47,004 nt of DNA from an uncultured Rikenella sp. (GCF_947628055.1 NZ_CANQYJ010000002.1:1-47004); one strand, 5' to 3'; shown: positions 7,911 to 15,260, counted from the stretch's first letter. The notes: generated by a model from the letters alone, not told the origin. Translations and numbers: made by a program.

Positions 7911-8740
7911 TGAAACGAATAATCAGAGTGTTCCCGCGTAGGACGAACGCCACCCCGAATGATGAACTGGTACGGATTGGCACAACGCCCGACATGTTCG
8001 ATGAAGCCGACGAAGTCCATATCTCGGTCGTCTTCACTTGGGACTTGCCGTGGGCCGAATGGGCCGCGAAGCAATGGGCATCGGTTGCTCCGGTCAAGAT
8101 GGGCGGCCCAGCCTTCAACGAGCCCGGCAGAGACTTTGTGCCGGGCATGTACATGAAACACGGTTATGTCATCACTTCGCGCGGCTGCCCGAACCGATGC
8201 TGGTTCTGCGCCGTCCCCAAGCGCGAAGGCTTCCAACTCCGTGAACTTCCCGTAACGGACGGATGGATCGTTACCGACGATAACCTACTGGCCTGTTCCA
8301 CGAAGCATATCGACGCTGTATTTGAGATGCTGGCCCGCCAATCCCACCGGCCGCAGTTTGTTGGAGGACTGGAGGCGGCGATCCTCACGCCGAAGATGTC
8401 GACTCGTCTCCGGGAATTGAGACCTGAATCGCTGTGGTTCGCTTACGATACGCCCAATGATCTCGAACCGCTTATCGAAGCTGGAAAGATGCTCCTCGGT
8501 GCAGGATTCACCAAAGCATCCAATGTCCTCCGATGCTACGTGCTTTGTGGTTACAAAGGCGACACGTTCGAGAAAGCGCAAAAGCGCATGGGAGAAGCAT
8601 GGGGTGCCGGATTCATGCCGATGGCAATGCTATACCGTGACGATCGCGGCACCTACTCATCCGACTGGAAACGCTTTCAGCGAGAGTGGGCGAATCCGGT
8701 AATCACAGCTGCGAATTGCAAAAAACACTTTGGAAAATGA
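7910..8740 (+). CDS. Radical SAM protein encoded by the phage
   Basis: 276 aa from ATG 7910, chosen because it overlaps the preceding stop (TAATG). The 4Fe-4S cluster motif CPNRCWFC places cysteines at residues 93, 97 and 100, preceded by HGYVITSRG, as in the radical SAM core. A later segment, LRELRPESLWFAYDTPNDLEPL and LRCYVLCGYKGDTFEKA, fits the remaining strands of the partial barrel. The chemistry cannot be inferred from sequence alone. Its neighbours are a methyltransferase and a probable lost DNA methyltransferase, so nucleotide or DNA modification is a reasonable guess. Translation is coupled at both ends. Confidence 0.85.
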   Translation: MKRIIRVFPRRTNATPNDELVRIGTTPDMFDEADEVHISVVFTWDLPWAEWAAKQWASVAPVKMGGPAFNEPGRDFVPGMYMKHGYVITSRGCPNRCWFCAVPKREGFQLRELPVTDGWIVTDDNLLACSTKHIDAVFEMLARQSHRPQFVGGLEAAILTPKMSTRLRELRPESLWFAYDTPNDLEPLIEAGKMLLGAGFTKASNVLRCYVLCGYKGDTFEKAQKRMGEAWGAGFMPMAMLYRDDRGTYSSDWKRFQREWANPVITAANCKKHFGK

Positions 8741-8961
8741 AGACGCTGACAAGAGTCCGGGATGCACTGCACGCATTGACCCAAAGCATCGCCGAGGCGA
8801 CAGGGCAGTTCGACATCATTGCTTATGAGTCCCGATTCATCCGCGACCACTTCCCGATGCGCGCTCACGGCTACCCGCCGCGAAAGCCGAACCGAATACG
8901 CAAGAGACAGCGACCGAACCGCCTCGCTCGCCGTCGCCAACGCCAACAACGAACCCGATAG
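8737..8961 (+). CDS. Small early protein with arginine-rich tail, unknown
   Basis: 74 aa starting at the ATG that overlaps the radical SAM stop (ATGA). The first 45 residues look like an ordinary small alpha-helical protein (TRVRDALHALTQSIAEATGQ). The last 30 are almost all Arg, Pro, Gln and Asn, which could bind nucleic acid or could reflect a shifted frame. No family recognised. Confidence 0.45.
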   Translation: MKTLTRVRDALHALTQSIAEATGQFDIIAYESRFIRDHFPMRAHGYPPRKPNRIRKRQRPNRLARRRQRQQRTR

Positions 8962-8963
8962 CC

Positions 8964-9149
8964 ATGTACCCCGATCTTGACGCCGCCGGGCGGATAAGCA
9001 TACTGGAGATGAGCCGGGAGGAGGCCGAGACGCTCCACACCGCCCTGATGCGGATTCTGAACGACCTGCCGCCGGTTGAGCAGGTAGATTTTCGACGATT
9101 GCTCATCCAGTTAGAAAAACTGATAGTACAAACCTCTAAAACCGAATAA
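8964..9149 (+). CDS. Small acidic phage protein, unknown
   Basis: 61 aa, predicted all-helical (LEMSREEAETLHTALMRILN, then VEQVDFRRLLIQLEKLIV). It starts 2 nt after the previous stop and ends 2 nt before the antirepressor start, so it belongs to the same early operon. No recognised family. Confidence 0.5.
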   Translation: MYPDLDAAGRISILEMSREEAETLHTALMRILNDLPPVEQVDFRRLLIQLEKLIVQTSKTE

Positions 9150-9151
9150 TC

Positions 9152-9697
9152 ATGAAAGACACCATTATCGCTACAATCAACCAAGTAGAGATCGTCGTCA
9201 CTTCCGACATGTGCGTTCCGATCAAACCGATATGTGAAGCACTGGGAGTCGATCCGAAAGCTCAACGAGACAAAATTCAAGCACATCCGATTTTAAGTTC
9301 AGTTGGGGGGCTGAGCACCTCGACTGGAACCGATGGGAAACGATACGAAATGTTCTGTTTACCGGTGGAATTCGTTTATGGTTGGCTTTTCACAATCCAT
9401 CCGGATAATGTTCGTGCCGAATCTCGTGATAGGCTGATCTCTTATCAACAAGAGTGCTACCATGCTTTGTACGAGCATTTTCACAAGCGATACATCAACT
9501 ATGACGAGCGCGAACAATCTTTCGAACGAACGATCGCTTTGCAGAAAGAGTTGTCCGATCTGAGACTCAAGGCGGAGAAGAGCGGTGCGGACTTCGATCG
9601 CTATCTGGAGGTGGAGCAGCAGTTGCGGCATGAAAAGGCCGTGCGCAAGGCGTTGACCGACAAAAGCCTGACGGCCCTTAGAACCCTGTTCGATTAA
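9152..9697 (+). CDS. Phage antirepressor, P22_AR_N domain
   Basis: 181 aa. Residues 1-115 match the P22 antirepressor N-terminal domain, with VPIKPICEALGVDPKAQRDK and HPILSSVGG, then LPVEFVYGWLFTI. The C-terminal 65 residues are a charged coiled coil (LQKELSDLRLKAEKSGADFD). Proteins of this type bind or titrate phage repressors and so promote lytic growth. It is the last gene of the early operon and stands just upstream of the first C4-like leader RNA; in phage P1, C4 RNA controls an antirepressor. Here the RNA lies downstream of it, so a direct parallel is not shown. Confidence 0.8.
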   Translation: MKDTIIATINQVEIVVTSDMCVPIKPICEALGVDPKAQRDKIQAHPILSSVGGLSTSTGTDGKRYEMFCLPVEFVYGWLFTIHPDNVRAESRDRLISYQQECYHALYEHFHKRYINYDEREQSFERTIALQKELSDLRLKAEKSGADFDRYLEVEQQLRHEKAVRKALTDKSLTALRTLFD

Positions 9698-9745
9698 TTT
9701 TCTTTTCCATGCTCGACAATTCCCGAAATAGTGTTATGTTTGCAG

Positions 9746-9893
9746 TGCGACTTCAATACCATGCAACTGCCCTCACGGCGGCGAATTGTCATATCCAGCC
9801 TTTAATAGGCGGGGCCTTTCTCAATTCATTCGCCCTGTGTAAGCAGTTAGGATGTTGGAGTCGCAACCAGAGGAAGCCCCGCTTTCTTTATTG
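9746..9893 (+). ncRNA. C4-like antisense leader RNA, copy 1
   Basis: The TATGTTTG box at 9735-9742 puts the transcript start at about 9746, which is also where the first copy of the specificity sequence begins (TGCGACTTCAA, 9746-9756). A terminator-like stem GCGGGGC/GCCCCGC (9809-9815 with 9876-9882) is followed by a U-rich run. Its loop holds a small hairpin (CATTC with GGATG) and TTGGAGTCGCA (9855-9865), complementary to the 5' sequence with one G-U pair. The third copy, TGCGACTTCA (9922-9931), includes the end of the start codon of the ORF and lies in a hairpin loop closed by ATTCATTC/GGATGAAT. The 9855-9865 strand can pair with either copy but not both. Confidence 0.65.
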
Positions 9894-9920
9894 TATCACT
9901 TCTCAAAACACATTCATTCA

Positions 9921-9997
9921 ATGCGACTTCAGGATGAATTGTGCTTTGGCGGAACGGTGTACCGTTCATCCAAAGACAAGCTGCCGAGCTTCGTACG
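9921..9997 (+). pseudogene. Truncated first copy of the cassette ORF
   Basis: Starts MRLQDELCFGG and keeps the family sequence for 25 codons, to LPSFVR, then runs into unrelated sequence where copy 2 begins. The frame stays open to 10229, but those codons come from the leader of copy 2 and are not protein-like. Its leader RNA is intact, so copy 1 may now serve only as an RNA gene. Confidence 0.65.
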
Positions 9998-10064
9998 GAA
10001 TCCACAGTGCAGAAAAATCTGCCGTCCATCTTGCAACAATTCTCCAAAATGTAGTATGTTTGCA

Positions 10065-10214
10065 ATGCCAATTCAACATGCTGATTCTGCTTTTGCAGTG
10101 GAGAATCGTCATTTCTGCCCATATCATAGGCGGAGTTTTTCTCTATTCATTCTCCCTGTACAAGCAGTTAGAATGTTGGATTGGCGTCCTGAGAAAGCTC
10201 CGTCTTTCTTTTTT
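10065..10214 (+). ncRNA. C4-like antisense leader RNA, copy 2
   Basis: Promoter box TATGTTTG at 10055-10062. First specificity copy ATGCCAATTCAAC (10065-10077). Stem GCGGAGT with GCTCCGT (10130-10136, 10197-10203), extended by TTTTCTC/GAGAAA and followed by TTTCTTTTTT, a convincing intrinsic-terminator tail. The loop holds hairpin CATTCT/AGAATG and the complement GTTGGATTGGCGT (10175-10187). The third copy, ATGCCAATCCA, begins at the start codon at 10242 inside a hairpin closed by TTCATTC/GAATGAA. Compared with copy 1, the stem changes GGGG/CCCC to GGAG/CTCC on both sides, and all three specificity segments have changed together. Confidence 0.7.
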
Positions 10215-10241
10215 GTTCAACTCCCATAACACTTTCATTCA

Positions 10242-10511
10242 ATGCCAATCCAGAATGAATTGTGCTTTGGCGGAGCGGTGTACCGTTCGCCAAGCAAGCT
10301 GCCGAGCTTTGTACGCGACCAGTTCACGGCCTACTTCATGGCCCGTTACCCTCAAACCCGGAAAATCCGCCTGTCGAGCGACGCCAGTCATCGCTACACG
10401 GCGCGCGCCAAGTTCGCCGATCGGCGGACATTCATCGTCCGGGCCTTCACCCTCGACAAGCTCTGCACCCGGATGCAGAGCGCTTACGACGCCCGTTTCG
10501 GGCAATGCTAA
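10242..10511 (+). CDS. Cassette small protein, copy 2, unknown function
   Basis: 89 aa, nearly identical to copy 3. It starts MPIQNELCFGG and continues VYRSPSKLPSFVRDQFTAYF and YTARAKFADRRTFIVRAF, a compact basic alpha/beta protein with a conserved LDKLCTRMQSAYDARFGQC end. The only variable part is residues 2-4, dictated by the RNA pairing sequence that overlaps the start codon. The competing frame from the ATG 13 nt downstream is Ser/Pro/Arg-rich and lacks silent-site conservation. Probably repressed by its leader RNA. No known family. Confidence 0.75.
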   Translation: MPIQNELCFGGAVYRSPSKLPSFVRDQFTAYFMARYPQTRKIRLSSDASHRYTARAKFADRRTFIVRAFTLDKLCTRMQSAYDARFGQC

Positions 10512-10520
10512 TCCATTTAT

Positions 10521-10547
10521 CCCCGGCCTTCGCCGGTCGGGGTTTCT
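10521..10547 (+). terminator. Intrinsic terminator after cassette copy 2
   Basis: 8-bp stem CCCCGGCC/GGTCGGGG (one G-U) with a 6-nt loop, then TTTCT. An identical copy follows copy 3. Confidence 0.7.
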
Positions 10548-10635
10548 AACCTATGTATCTTATTCAGCTCGAAAAAATAATCGGATAATTCGCCTTTGAT
10601 GCCCGACAATTCCCTAAATAGTGTTATGTTTGCAG

Positions 10636-10790
10636 TGCAACATCTACATACTATTCCGTCCGTTCCGGCGGCGAATTGTCATTTTTGCTCACCTTATTAC
10701 AGGCGGAGCCTTTCTCTATTCATTCGTCCCGGACAACCGGAAATAGAATGTGGGTGTTGCAACCAGAGGAAGCTCCGCTTTCTTTATTGT
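10636..10790 (+). ncRNA. C4-like antisense leader RNA, copy 3
   Basis: Promoter box TATGTTTG at 10625-10632. First specificity copy TGCAACATCTACAT (10636-10649). Stem GCGGAGC/GCTCCGC (10703-10709, 10772-10778) followed by TTTCTTTATT. Inside are hairpin CATTC/GAATG capped by CCGG ACAA CCGG, and the complement ATGTGGGTGTTGCA (10748-10761), which pairs 14 bp with the 5' copy through two G-U pairs. It pairs about 10 bp without mismatch with the start-codon copy TGCAACACCC (10818-10827). The start codon lies in a 12-nt loop closed by the perfect ATTCATTC/GAATGAAT stem. Confidence 0.7.
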
Positions 10791-10816
10791 ATCATTTTTC
10801 CAAACACATTCATTCA

Positions 10817-11089
10817 ATGCAACACCCGAATGAATTGTGCTTTGGCGGAACGGTGTACCGTTCATCCAAAGACAAGCTGCCGAGCTTCGTACGCGACCAA
10901 TTCACGGCCTATTTCATGGCCCGTTATCCTCAAACCCGGAGAATCCGCCTGTCGAGCGACGCCAGCCACCGCTATACGGCGCGCGCCAAGTTCGCCGGTC
11001 GTCGGACATTCATCGTCCGGGCCTTCACCCTCGACAAGCTCTGCACCCGGATGCAGAGCGCTTACGACGCCCGTTTCGGGCAATGCTAA
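10817..11089 (+). CDS. Cassette small protein, copy 3, unknown function
   Basis: 90 aa, beginning MQHPNELCFGGTVYRSSKDK and otherwise like copy 2. The start is set by homology among the copies and by the position of the start-codon hairpin. It could be extended upstream in frame to about 10676, but that region is leader RNA and the extension does not exist in copy 2. Function unknown; it lies just before the replication genes, so an early or replication role is possible. Confidence 0.75.
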   Translation: MQHPNELCFGGTVYRSSKDKLPSFVRDQFTAYFMARYPQTRRIRLSSDASHRYTARAKFAGRRTFIVRAFTLDKLCTRMQSAYDARFGQC

Positions 11090-11098
11090 TCCATTTAT

Positions 11099-11125
11099 CC
11101 CCGGCCTTCGCCGGTCGGGGTTTCT
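11099..11125 (+). terminator. Intrinsic terminator after cassette copy 3
   Basis: Same 8-bp CCCCGGCC/GGTCGGGG hairpin and TTTCT tail as at 10521. The next start codon (11131) is only a few bases on, so some readthrough into the replication genes must occur unless they have another promoter. Confidence 0.7.
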
Positions 11126-11130
11126 AACCT

Positions 11131-11619
11131 ATGTATCTTATGAAAATCGACAAAGAATGGAGCGCGCATGTGGATGCGCTCGAAGAGGCCCGGCGGCGAC
11201 TGGAAGAGGCGCTGGCCCTTGTTCCCGACGCCGGCGCGGGCCGCAAATGCCGGCAGGCCGTCGAACGATCGTGGAAAAAGGTCGTCGAGACCTCCGACGC
11301 CATCGAGGAGTTGATCGGCTCGTCAGTGCAGCCTCTGCCCGTCAAATTTCCGTGGCAGGACGCCGAATTTCGGCAGGTATGGCAGACCTACAAGGAGTAC
11401 CTGGAGGAGCAGCACCGCATCGTGATGGAGAGCCGGATGGAGATCGCCCGGCTGAAGCTCATCCGCCAGTTCGCCAAGAACCAGCGTGCGGCCGCGATCG
11501 CCGCCATCGAGTTCTACATGGCCCTCGGCACGGCAAACGTGTTCGAGATCAATACAAACGACGAAAAGCAAGACGACAATGGCAACAAGAAGAACGTCAT
11601 CACCATCCCGATCAGTTGA
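11131..11619 (+). CDS. Phage protein upstream of the helicase, helical, unknown
   Basis: 162 aa, largely alpha-helical and charged (LEEARRRLEEALALVPDAG, YLEEQHRIVMESRMEIARLK), ending in a polar tail (NDEKQDDNGNKKN). ATG 11140 is an alternative start. Its 3' end overlaps the helicase gene by 41 nt in another frame. It could be a helicase loader or replication accessory protein from position alone; no family is recognised. Confidence 0.6.
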   Translation: MYLMKIDKEWSAHVDALEEARRRLEEALALVPDAGAGRKCRQAVERSWKKVVETSDAIEELIGSSVQPLPVKFPWQDAEFRQVWQTYKEYLEEQHRIVMESRMEIARLKLIRQFAKNQRAAAIAAIEFYMALGTANVFEINTNDEKQDDNGNKKNVITIPIS

Positions 11620-13009
11620 GAACGGCTATCTGCCGCCGCACGACATCGAGCTGGAGCGAGCACTGCTCGGCGCGATGCTGCTCGAACGTAACGTCTACTT
11701 CGATGTCGCCGGGCTGATCTCCTCCGACACCTTCTACGACGACCGCCATGCCCTGATCTTCACCGCGATCCGGACGCTGGCGGAAAACAGTTCTCCGGTG
11801 GATCTGCTGACCGTCGGCCAACAACTCCAGCAGCAGCGCAAGTTGAAAACCGTCGGCGGCCCCTCGTACCTCGCCGAGCTGACGCAGGTCGTCGGCTCCG
11901 CCTCGCACGCCGGGTACCACGCCCGAATTCTTTATCAGATGGCCGTTCTGCGGTCGATGATCTCCGAGTGCAACACCCTCGCCGGGAAGTGCTACGCCGG
12001 CGACTTCGACGATGCCGTCGCCGAGTACGGTACGATGACCTCCCGGATCGACATGCTCTTCGCCGGCTCCGGCACCGAGCGGCACATCCGCACCATCCTG
12101 AAGGAACACGGCGAGGTGATGGATCGGCGGTTGGCGCAGGCGAACCTCGGCAAGATGCCCGGCCTGACGTACGGCCTCTCCGGGCTGGATGAGCTGACCG
12201 GGGGGATGCAGCCCGGACAGCTGGTGATCGTCGCCGCGCGGCCCGCCATGGGGAAGACTGCCGTCGCGCTCCACCTCAGCAAGTCGCCCGCCGAGCGGCA
12301 GGGGGCCTCCGTGATGATCGCCTCGTTGGAGATGACCGGCATTTCGCTGACCGACCGCCTACTCGTCTCCTACGCCGGTATCGACGGTAACCGGCTCCGC
12401 AGCGGCCGCATGAGCAGCGACGACTGGCAGGCCTACGAGCAGGCCCGCGGCGAGCTCGGAAAACTCAACATCTACATCGACGACACCGCCGGGACGACAC
12501 TGAGCCGTCTTCGGGCTGTCTCCCGTACTAAGCGGCGCAAAGGCGAACTCGACCTGCTGGTAATCGACTACCTCCAGCTCATCGAGAGCGAGAACACCAC
12601 CGGGAGCTACAAACAGAACCGGGAGCGGGAGGTGGCCGAGATCTCGCGCGGCCTCAAGAAGCTGGCCAAAGAGCTGAACATCCCCGTCGTGCTGCTCTGC
12701 CAGCTGAACCGGGCCGCCGAAGGCCGGGCCGACAAGCAGCCGCAGCTCTACGACCTCCGCGAGTCCGGAGCGATCGAGCAGGACGCCGACGTCGTGCTGA
12801 TGCCGTTCCGCCCGGCCTACTATCCCGAACTCGTTGTCAGCGAATACGAAGGCGGCCCGGAACTGCCGAAAGATGTCGGGATGATCTTCGTACGGAAGCA
12901 GCGCGACGGGAAACTCGGCACCGCGGCCTTTCGCTATTCGCCTGACCTCAGTAAATTGACCGACTATCACCCCGACGTTCCGGCCGAGGGACGACAATTG
13001 CCATTCTGA
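11579..13009 (+). CDS. Replicative DNA helicase, DnaB-like
   Basis: 476 aa hexameric helicase that would unwind phage DNA at the fork. Residues about 20-120 are the DnaB N-terminal domain (HDIELERALLGAMLLE). The RecA-like core starts near 195 with TYGLSGLDELTGGMQPGQL, has Walker A ARPAMGKT at 220-227, the Walker B region LDLLVIDYLQLIES, and the DnaB-type LLCQLNRAAEGRADKQPQL. The start at 11579 is chosen because the frame upstream is not protein-like and the N-terminal domain follows directly. The VapE-type gene follows after 2 nt. Confidence 0.9.
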   Translation: MATRRTSSPSRSVENGYLPPHDIELERALLGAMLLERNVYFDVAGLISSDTFYDDRHALIFTAIRTLAENSSPVDLLTVGQQLQQQRKLKTVGGPSYLAELTQVVGSASHAGYHARILYQMAVLRSMISECNTLAGKCYAGDFDDAVAEYGTMTSRIDMLFAGSGTERHIRTILKEHGEVMDRRLAQANLGKMPGLTYGLSGLDELTGGMQPGQLVIVAARPAMGKTAVALHLSKSPAERQGASVMIASLEMTGISLTDRLLVSYAGIDGNRLRSGRMSSDDWQAYEQARGELGKLNIYIDDTAGTTLSRLRAVSRTKRRKGELDLLVIDYLQLIESENTTGSYKQNREREVAEISRGLKKLAKELNIPVVLLCQLNRAAEGRADKQPQLYDLRESGAIEQDADVVLMPFRPAYYPELVVSEYEGGPELPKDVGMIFVRKQRDGKLGTAAFRYSPDLSKLTDYHPDVPAEGRQLPF

Positions 13010-13011
13010 CC

Positions 13012-14274
13012 ATGAAGATAACCAAACGAAACTCACGCGTTCAGCCGCTGAAGACGACCGGTTCCACAATCTCCGCCGACAAGGTGACGCCGGTCATCGA
13101 GTTCCTGAAGGCCAACTACCGCATCGAGGTGAATCGATACGATCGCACGCAGATGCGGATCGCCAGCACCGGGACACGGGCCTACACCTTTCCGCCGTCG
13201 CTCGACGACATCAGCATCCACATGATGCAGGCCGGCATCCCGCACACCAAGTCACTCATCCGGATGCTGTTGAACTCGCCCAACCAAATTGCCAGCTACG
13301 ACCCCGTGAAAGAGTACTTCGCCGGGCTTCGGGAGATCGAACCCGACGGAGAATCCCATATCGACCGACTGATCGCGCACCTGCGGGTGCGCGAATTCGA
13401 CGATCGGCCGGAGGGGTATTACCGGGAGATGGCTGCGCGGTTCATCCGCAAATGGCTGGTGGCCGCCGCGGCCTGCGCGATCGGCGAGTCGGCCAACGAA
13501 GCCGCGCTGGTCTTCGTTAGCGCCACCGAGGGAAACGGAAAGACCTCGCTGGCGAAGTTCCTCTGCCCGGAGCCGCTGCGGGAGATGATGACCCTGAGCC
13601 ACGCCGACCGGCGCGTCTTCAACATCGATCAGGCTGTTACATCGAACTTCCTCGTGCTGTACGACGAGATGCACGGGCTGAGCGCCTCCACCGCCGAGGA
13701 GTTCAAGAAGGTGCTGTCCGCCCGGAGTCTGCCGGTGAAGCTGCGAGGCGAATTCGGCCCTGTGGTGCGCCCGCGCATCGCCTCGGTAGTGGCGACCACC
13801 AACAACCGAACGGGCTTCAAATCGGGCTTCCTGTGCCCCGCGCTGGGGACGCGCCGCTTCATCTCGATCTACCTCGACTCCATCGACTTCGATTATGCCG
13901 AGAACGTCGATGTCAACCGGCTGTGGGCCGAGGCGCTCGCGTTGGCCGAGAGTCCCGACTACGACCACCGCTACACACAGGAGGAGTTCGCCGAACTGAA
14001 GGAGGCCAACCAACGCTATATGATCGAGACGCCGGCCAGCGCGGTGTTGCAGCAAGCCTTCGACATTCCGGAGGAGGACGATGCGACAGCGCAGTGGTTG
14101 ACGCCGACCGAGATTTTGACGGAACTGCAGCGGCGGCGGATGGTGCGCGCGGAGGTGGCGCGCTACATGACGCCGAAGCACCTGGGCGAGGCGCTGACCG
14201 CGCTCGGATTCCGGCGCGACATGATCTACGGTGCCGGGGAGCGGAGATACAAGTATCGGGTACGGACGTTGTAA
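13012..14274 (+). CDS. VapE/virulence-associated E family ATPase (phage replication)
   Basis: 420 aa. The VirE-type P-loop ATPase occupies roughly residues 140-340: Walker A TEGNGKTS at 172-179, NFLVLYDEMHGL as Walker B, VATTNNRTGFKSGF, and GTRRFISIYLD as the arginine-finger region. The family is related to D5-type primase-helicases and is common in phages and phage-inducible islands. The first 100 residues and the winged-helix-like C-terminus (TPTEILTELQRRRMVRAEVA) could bind DNA. It is paired with a DnaB-like helicase, so it may act as initiator or loader. A candidate origin follows directly. Confidence 0.8.
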   Translation: MKITKRNSRVQPLKTTGSTISADKVTPVIEFLKANYRIEVNRYDRTQMRIASTGTRAYTFPPSLDDISIHMMQAGIPHTKSLIRMLLNSPNQIASYDPVKEYFAGLREIEPDGESHIDRLIAHLRVREFDDRPEGYYREMAARFIRKWLVAAAACAIGESANEAALVFVSATEGNGKTSLAKFLCPEPLREMMTLSHADRRVFNIDQAVTSNFLVLYDEMHGLSASTAEEFKKVLSARSLPVKLRGEFGPVVRPRIASVVATTNNRTGFKSGFLCPALGTRRFISIYLDSIDFDYAENVDVNRLWAEALALAESPDYDHRYTQEEFAELKEANQRYMIETPASAVLQQAFDIPEEDDATAQWLTPTEILTELQRRRMVRAEVARYMTPKHLGEALTALGFRRDMIYGAGERRYKYRVRTL

Positions 14275-14642
14275 GCGTGTAACACGCACACGCTCAGGTG
14301 TATATCTATATAATTTTATATAGATATATATTTTGAACGCGTTTATAAAATTGAAATGCAATCTAACTACTACTTACTACTTTTTTGTATAACGATTTGA
14401 CGAACAAATAAATGCGCCGCCCGCCGCCGTATCTACTACGTACCTACTACTTTTTTCGGCCCGGCCACGTACTTACTACTTGGATGTATTGAAATACAGC
14501 GAGTTGCGAGGCGTTGTAAGTAGTAGGTAAACAAGAGATACGAATTTTTGCAGCACAAAAAACGGACATTTCGTCCGGCTGGAAAGAGGTCGAATTTTCT
14601 TGTTTAATTATTTGATTTTCACTAACTTTGTGTAGTTCGATC
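14274..14642. other. AT-rich, iteron-bearing region, candidate replication origin, plus promoter of the next gene
   Basis: Contents in order: a hairpin AGCGTGT/ACACGCT (14274-14294); a perfect 12-bp inverted repeat TATATCTATATA ATTT TATATAGATATA (14301-14328), made almost only of A and T; three direct iterons containing TACTACTT or TACTTACTACTT (about 14362-14387, 14430-14457, 14467-14482); and an inverted copy, GTAAGTAGTAGGTA (14516-14529). A small hairpin CGGAC/GTCCG lies near 14563. The end carries CTTG-N20-TAACTTTG (14599-14630), a fair Bacteroidetes promoter for the gene at 14643. Iterons plus an AT-rich palindrome directly after helicase and VapE genes suggest an origin; this is inferred. 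Confidence 0.5.
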
Positions 14643-15182
14643 ATGGAAGTCAAGATTCATATCAAAGACCCGATTCTGCGCGCCTACCTGAACGGCCTGT
14701 TCGTTGTCCGGGAAGACGGTGCCTATACGTTGAATACGGATTCGCTGACCGGTACGGTGATTTGTTCGCTCGTGCAACCGTCGGACTATCCGACGGCGGA
14801 GGAGCACGGCGGGAAAGAGACGGTAACTTTTCGGTTGCCGAGGTCTCGGAGCTTCGAACGGTTCCGCGGGCGGGCGGTGTGGTTGCCGCCGCATGCCGAA
14901 CATGCGATCAACAAGGTGCTCAGGCGGGAGTTCGATTTGAATCTCGATGCCAGCTGCACCGAGGCGCGGATGGCCGGGGCGAAACTGATGGATGCGATCG
15001 AGGCGTTTATCGTTGCGAACGGGATGGACGGACACTTCGCGGGCGGGATCGAAACACTCAAGAAACGCTTCTACCGATCGGAGCTGAATACCCTGAAAAG
15101 AATGCGGGAAATCATGCGCCAGCAGGCGAATATGCGCCTTCGACGGAGGCGGAAAAAGATGGAATTAGCCGAAAGGCATTGA
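14643..15182 (+). CDS. Phage protein of unknown function
   Basis: 179 aa from ATG 14643, just downstream of the TAACTTTG promoter box. The N-terminal half looks beta-rich (MEVKIHIKDPILRAYLNGLF) and the C-terminal half is helical and strongly basic (TLKKRFYRSELNTLKRMREI, then MRLRRRRKKMELAERH). It may bind DNA or RNA. It sits between replication and head genes. No family recognised. Confidence 0.6.
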   Translation: MEVKIHIKDPILRAYLNGLFVVREDGAYTLNTDSLTGTVICSLVQPSDYPTAEEHGGKETVTFRLPRSRSFERFRGRAVWLPPHAEHAINKVLRREFDLNLDASCTEARMAGAKLMDAIEAFIVANGMDGHFAGGIETLKKRFYRSELNTLKRMREIMRQQANMRLRRRRKKMELAERH

Positions 15183-15260
15183 TTCTGAGTCGATTAAAAT
15201 TATTTTGCGTCTAAACTCACCAAAAACAGGTGAATTTGGCGCAACCATAGAACAAGGGGT

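Larger units (their letters stand above)
9715..11141 (+). repeat. Three diverged tandem cassettes: promoter, leader RNA, small ORF, terminator
   Basis: Copy 1 covers about 9715-9997, copy 2 about 10033-10562 and copy 3 about 10603-11141. Each begins ACAATTC followed by a TATGTTTG -7 box, then a leader of about 170-185 nt and the same small ORF; copies 2 and 3 also share the terminator. Copy 1 stops abruptly inside its ORF at 9997. Copy 2 runs through its terminator and includes the first codons (ATGTATCTTAT) of the gene at 11131, so the duplication unit reached that gene. The ORFs of copies 2 and 3 differ mainly by silent changes, so they evolved as coding sequence. Confidence 0.8.

Noticed and set aside
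9746..9865. Retron-like reading of the inverted pair at the ends of the leader
   Set aside because: The paired ends recall retron a1/a2, but no reverse transcriptase gene is present, and the third copy at the start codon fits a C4-like switch better.
9921..10830. Diversity-generating retroelement as the source of the variable ORF starts
   Set aside because: No reverse transcriptase, no template repeat with adenine-biased changes, and the variation lies at the N-terminus and follows RNA pairing.
9709..11717. Two long open frames (296 and 373 codons) through the leader-RNA cassettes
   Set aside because: They use the frame that starts at the downstream ATG of each cassette; composition is Ser/Pro/Arg/Cys-rich, and changes between copies are silent only in the other frame.
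14362..14529. Short repeats considered as a CRISPR array
   Set aside because: Repeat units are only about 8-12 bases, unevenly spaced and in both orientations; no cas genes nearby.
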